From Mediterranea massiliensis (lineage in GTDB: Bacteria; Bacteroidota; Bacteroidia; Bacteroidales; Bacteroidaceae): a DNA stretch of 64,000 nucleotides. The notes under the pieces are model-generated. The model did not search any database. It was not told the origin of the DNA and saw only the letters and a list, made by a program, of their open reading frames with translations. This document shows, piece after piece, positions 61,310-64,000 of the stretch (positions are counted from its first letter, which is position 1; each line of letters starts with the position of its first letter). The translations under genes were made by a program, and so were the position numbers. The stretch spans positions 498,536-562,535 of the forward strand of contig NZ_LT635838.1 of assembly GCF_900128475.1 (NCBI RefSeq), given 5' to 3'.

Positions 61310-61375
61310 CAAAACGCTACCGCAAGCGTTGGTCATCTCATGCGGTAGCGTTGACCGATTCTACCCATAGCGTTG
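61310..61375. repeat. Three tandem 22-bp units upstream of the TonB operon
   Basis: Units start at 61310, 61332 and 61354, each ending AGCGTTG. GCGTTGA fits the LytTR half-site reasonably. The third unit contains TTCTACCCATAG, the word of the 54282 array. The last unit reaches the junction with the integrase fragment. Confidence 0.78.
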
Positions 61376-61515
61376 AGCGCATTTTGGGACATACGAACAT
61401 CGAAACGACCCAAATCTATGCGAAGATAACCGTGGAGAAGCTGGATAACGACCTCACGATGCTGGGCGACAAGTTGAGCAAGTCATTCGGTAACATCAAG
61501 GTGGCAGGGATATGA
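61369..61515 (+). pseudogene. Tyrosine integrase, C-terminal end only (split gene)
   Basis: Reads SVERILGHTNIETTQIYAKI and continues to KSFGNIKVAGI. LGHTNI with its His and the TTQIYAKI Tyr nucleophile are the C-terminal catalytic residues of a Bacteroides integrase. The frame continues left into non-homologous DNA without a proper start. It is the distal end of the gene begun at 50887; roughly 180 residues including the catalytic Arg and Lys are missing. Confidence 0.85.
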
Positions 61516-61883
61516 AACGGGCAACAATCACGATGGACGGAAGCGGCAGGGTTGCCGTACCGTCCGATATAGCCAATGTGTGGATGAGCGAAATGGAGTT
61601 GGTAACGCTGTTTGATGTAATCGCCCCGACACTCCGTGCCGCTGTCCGAGCCGTGTATAGGAGCGGAGTGTTGCAATCTTGCGAAGTGGAAAGGCGCATC
61701 AGGCTGCCAAACGGTTATTATTTGGAAGTGTATGCGCTGCCAATGGTAATGGCACTGGCTTTCCGTATCAACACATCCAATGCCGCAAGAGTGCGTAATG
61801 TCTTGCTGGAAAGGCTGTGCTTGCGAAAAGACAGACAAATGCTTTGGCTTTCGTTAGGTAACAGCATATCGTGTAAGTGTTAG
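61512..61883 (+). CDS. Small protein that follows integrases in Bacteroides elements
   Basis: 123 residues, overlapping the integrase stop by 4 bp (ATGA). MKRATITMDGSGRVAVPSDI and MSEMELVTLFDVIAPTLRAA suggest a helix-turn-helix-like segment (residues ~30-55), then YLEVYALPMVMALAFRINTS. I recall similar ~120-residue products after integrases of mobilizable elements, with no known function. The overlap argues it was co-translated with the once-intact integrase. Confidence 0.7.
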   Translation: MKRATITMDGSGRVAVPSDIANVWMSEMELVTLFDVIAPTLRAAVRAVYRSGVLQSCEVERRIRLPNGYYLEVYALPMVMALAFRINTSNAARVRNVLLERLCLRKDRQMLWLSLGNSISCKC

Positions 61884-62085
61884 CGAGTGCGGTTGCGTGT
61901 CACTACGCCCATGCACTCACACAATCCAAGTCTGCCCGAAGAAGTACCATTTTCCGCTTCTTCGGGCTTTTTCTTTTCGCCTTTTGATGACTGATATTGT
62001 CCATCTTACTGCATTTTCTTATCCGTCGGTTTCTTTTGCGCCGTTCTGCATAGTTTTACATATCAAGGTTTTAGCCGTCCTGCCG

Positions 62086-62093
62086 TAGCTTTG
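62086..62093 (+). promoter_or_regulatory. -7 element before the primase gene
   Basis: TAGCTTTG matches TAnnTTTG, 61 bp upstream of the start at 62155. A second match TATATTTG at 62143-62150 is too close to the ATG for a leader. The stretch at 62028-62075 resembles the integrase leader at 50808-50850 (TTTGCGCCG, TCTGC, TCAAGGTTT in the same order). Confidence 0.45.
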
Positions 62094-62154
62094 CAACCAT
62101 GTTTAATCCACCTGACGACAAGGTGTCGGCGGCACTAAAACCTATATTTGAAAC

Positions 62155-63798
62155 ATGGAAAAGAAAGAAGAATTTATCCGTGTAGGCACCACGCTCTACA
62201 AGATTGTGAACCAGCCCCGCATTGACAGCGGCTATGTGAGGAGACGAATCGCATGGAACGCCGAGACCCTGCGACAGGACTACGGCAAGGACTACATGGC
62301 GGGCATCCCGAAGTATGACGGCTTCTGCACCGTACCCGACCATGTAGGCTACCAGCCCGTAGTCGGCAAGTTCCTCAACCTCTACGAGCCGATAAGCCAT
62401 GTTCCCGTGCCGGGCGATTTCCCCTGCATTCGCTCGTTGGTGGAACACATCTTCGGCGAACAGTACGGGTTGGGCATGGACTACCTGCAACTGCTGTATC
62501 TGTATCCCGTTCAGAAGCTGCCCATCCTGTTGCTCGTGTCCGAAGAGAGGAATACGGGCAAAAGCACGTTCCTGAACTTCCTGAAAGCCGTATTCCAGAA
62601 CAACGTGACGTTCAACACCAACGAGGACTTCCGCAGCCAGTTCAATTCCGACTGGGCGGGCAAGCTGCTCATCATGGTGGACGAGGTGCTGCTCAACCGC
62701 CGTGAGGACAGCGAACGGTTAAAGAACCTCAGCACCACACTATCCTACAAGGTGGAGGCGAAAGGCAAAGACCGTGACGAGATAGGCTTCTTCGCCAAGT
62801 TCGTGTTGTGCTCCAACAACGAGCATCTGCCCGTTATCATTGACGCAGGTGAAACACGCTATTGGGTGCGGAAGATTGTGCCGCTACGGAATGATGATAC
62901 CGACTTCCTGCAAAAACTGAAAGCGGAGATACCCGCTTTTCTTCATTTCCTGCAACACCGGCAGCTATCCACCGAAAAAGAAAGCCGAATGTGGTTCAAC
63001 CCGAAGCTGCTGGAGACGGAAGCCCTGCGGAAGATTATCCGAAGCAACCGCAACCGTTTGGAGATAGAAATGACGGAACTCCTGCTCGACATCATGGCAA
63101 GCGTGGGCGTCAGTTCTGTTTCTTTTTGCCTCAATGATATTATCCCGTTGCTCGTCTGCTCGCAAATCAAGTCGGAGAAGCTGGAAGCCACCAAGACCGA
63201 GGCGAAAGCGGCACTCGTGGCAAAAGTAGGTTCTCTTTTGGGTAGCGGCAGACTGAAAGAGTTGGAAGCCGACAACCGAACCTTGCAAGGCGAGGTTGCC
63301 GCCCGTGACGAGAGTATCGAATTATTGCAAAAGCAGATGGAGCGGCAGCAGGAGGAACACAGCCACCAATTGATGGAACTGCAAGCCAAGTACCGCAGGG
63401 AAATGGCGGACAAGGAAGCGGCACACCAAGAGGAAGTGTCATTCCTAAAATCCATTATCCAAAAAGCCAAGAAATGGTTTCCGCCGTTTCAAGAGCTGGT
63501 GTATATGGAGAAGTTCTGCCTTAAAGTCGGCTTCAACGAAAGGCAGACTGCCACGCTCATCAGCGGCAAACCGCTGTTCTACGTGGGCGAGCTCTATTCG
63601 GAAGAGCACAGGCGGAAGTTCACAACCGAGGAAGCAGGCTTCCAAGTGGTAAAAGACCCGAAAGACAAGTCCAAGCTTGCACTTGCCATCAACGGGCAAG
63701 TGATTGGAGAGTGGTTCAAGGAGCAGTTTGGCAGGCTGTTCTCATCCGTTAAAAGGACGGTTGAACCGCTTAGGAGAGGCAAGGGCATGGGATTATAA
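62155..63798 (+). CDS. Mobile-element primase-helicase fused in frame to a relaxase-type coiled-coil tail
   Basis: 547 residues. Residues 1-~335 are a superfamily 3-like helicase (DUF5906 type): Walker A ERNTGKSTFL (NTGKST 133-138), Walker B LLIMVDEVLL at 171-180, and the sensor-like FVLCSNNEHLPVII. From about residue 340 (SEKLEATKTEAKAALVAKVG) the text changes to a long coiled coil (~365-450) and a C-terminal KKWFPPFQELVYMEKFCLKV ... LAINGQVIGEWFKEQF segment, which I recognise as the tail of Bacteroides MobB-type relaxases. The best explanation is a deletion joining a primase gene to the 3' end of a mob gene, with junction near 63166-63190. Whether the hybrid works is unknown. Confidence 0.78.
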   Translation: MEKKEEFIRVGTTLYKIVNQPRIDSGYVRRRIAWNAETLRQDYGKDYMAGIPKYDGFCTVPDHVGYQPVVGKFLNLYEPISHVPVPGDFPCIRSLVEHIFGEQYGLGMDYLQLLYLYPVQKLPILLLVSEERNTGKSTFLNFLKAVFQNNVTFNTNEDFRSQFNSDWAGKLLIMVDEVLLNRREDSERLKNLSTTLSYKVEAKGKDRDEIGFFAKFVLCSNNEHLPVIIDAGETRYWVRKIVPLRNDDTDFLQKLKAEIPAFLHFLQHRQLSTEKESRMWFNPKLLETEALRKIIRSNRNRLEIEMTELLLDIMASVGVSSVSFCLNDIIPLLVCSQIKSEKLEATKTEAKAALVAKVGSLLGSGRLKELEADNRTLQGEVAARDESIELLQKQMERQQEEHSHQLMELQAKYRREMADKEAAHQEEVSFLKSIIQKAKKWFPPFQELVYMEKFCLKVGFNERQTATLISGKPLFYVGELYSEEHRRKFTTEEAGFQVVKDPKDKSKLALAINGQVIGEWFKEQFGRLFSSVKRTVEPLRRGKGMGL

Positions 63799-63815
63799 AC
63801 AATACCAACGGAAGA

Positions 63816-63857
63816 ATAGCAAGTTTGTGTTTGGGGCAGACCAAAACCGCTTGCTAT
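63816..63857 (+). terminator. Hairpin after the primase-relaxase fusion
   Basis: ATAGCAAG at 63816-63823 pairs with CTTGCTAT at 63850-63857, with inner TTTGG/CCAAA pairing. It lies between convergent genes. No T-run, so it may instead be an element-end structure. Confidence 0.4.
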
Positions 63858-63875
63858 CCTCAGTTGGTTGAAACG

Positions 63876-64000
63876 TCATTTTATTTGTGCCCGAATCCTA
63901 CTCAAACTTGCCTGTGTGATGCCTAAATAGGTGGCGATACTTCCTAACGGCAACCGCTGTAACAAATCAGGCTCTTTCTCCAACAACTCGTGATACCGTT
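63876..64000 (-). CDS. Crp/Fnr-family regulator, C-terminal end (truncated by the window)
   Basis: The visible 41 residues read RYHELLEKEPDLLQRLPLGS, then IATYLGITQASLSRIRAQIK and stop. PLGSIATYLGITQASLSRIR is the helix-turn-helix of Bacteroidota Crp/Fnr proteins. The cyclic-nucleotide-like domain and start lie beyond 64000. Confidence 0.85.
   Translation of the reverse strand, partial: RYHELLEKEPDLLQRLPLGSIATYLGITQASLSRIRAQIK

Noticed and set aside
1..64000. tRNA or rRNA genes and tRNA-type attachment sites
   Set aside because: No cloverleaf-like or rRNA-like sequence was recognised by eye; a covariance-model scan would settle this.

Overview
The window is bacterial chromosomal DNA from a member of the Bacteroidales, most likely a Bacteroidaceae species with GC-rich core genes. 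The evidence is gene content (fused MurF-alanine racemase, fused NuoCD, an 11-subunit type Nuo cluster without E/F/G, TatA-TatC without TatB, a smalltalk protein, DUF3987/VirE-N primases, TonB receptors with a carboxypeptidase-like domain) and many promoters of the Bacteroidota type (-7 TAnnTTTG, often with -33 TTTG about 19-20 bp upstream).

Layout. 1-9.7 kb is a pectin/uronate block: two acetylesterases, a fused GDSL esterase-pectin methylesterase, a second pectin methylesterase, then an operon-like run of an orphan galactitol-type PTS IIC, KduI with an apparent signal peptide, and an ExuT-like transporter. 9.8-18.3 kb is housekeeping: a Dna2-like nuclease-helicase, a 39-codon basic protein, tatC-tatA, murF-alr and a GSCFA protein. 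18.4-29.4 kb is accessory DNA: a VirE-N/DUF3987 primase-helicase with small partners, a self-contained three-gene cassette of unknown function with its own promoter and double terminator, a DpnII-type GATC restriction-modification operon whose endonuclease is frameshifted and which carries an extra PD-(D/E)XK nuclease, a large palindromic origin-like region, an HU-like protein and a smalltalk protein. 29.4-43.1 kb is core again: dxs-trkA, then nuoABCDHIJKLMN. 43.1-47.4 kb is a TonB receptor plus a lipoprotein behind a Pho-box-like array. 47.4-50.6 kb holds a MscS channel and an ATPase/DUF4435 pair resembling PARIS/OLD defence pairs. 50.9-63.9 kb is a decayed mobile element: the integrase N-terminal and C-terminal ends are separated by a 10-kb TonB/PepSY/ABC uptake cluster, followed by a primase that appears fused in frame to a relaxase tail. 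A Crp/Fnr regulator runs off the right edge.

Two genome-scale patterns stand out. First, a family of short repeats with arms of AATGAAG/ATTCTTC or AATTGAA/CAATTTTC type lies between genes at about ten places and also sits IN FRAME inside unrelated proteins (MurF-Alr and the DUF3987 protein share the inserted peptide DENSSFG..A.ILHSSL), much like Rickettsia palindromic elements. Second, four intergenic regions contain tandem units phased at 21-22 bp, probably operators for LytTR-like regulators, two of them in the same uptake cluster.

All family names come from sequence motifs and recalled knowledge; nothing was searched. No tRNA, rRNA or CRISPR array was seen.
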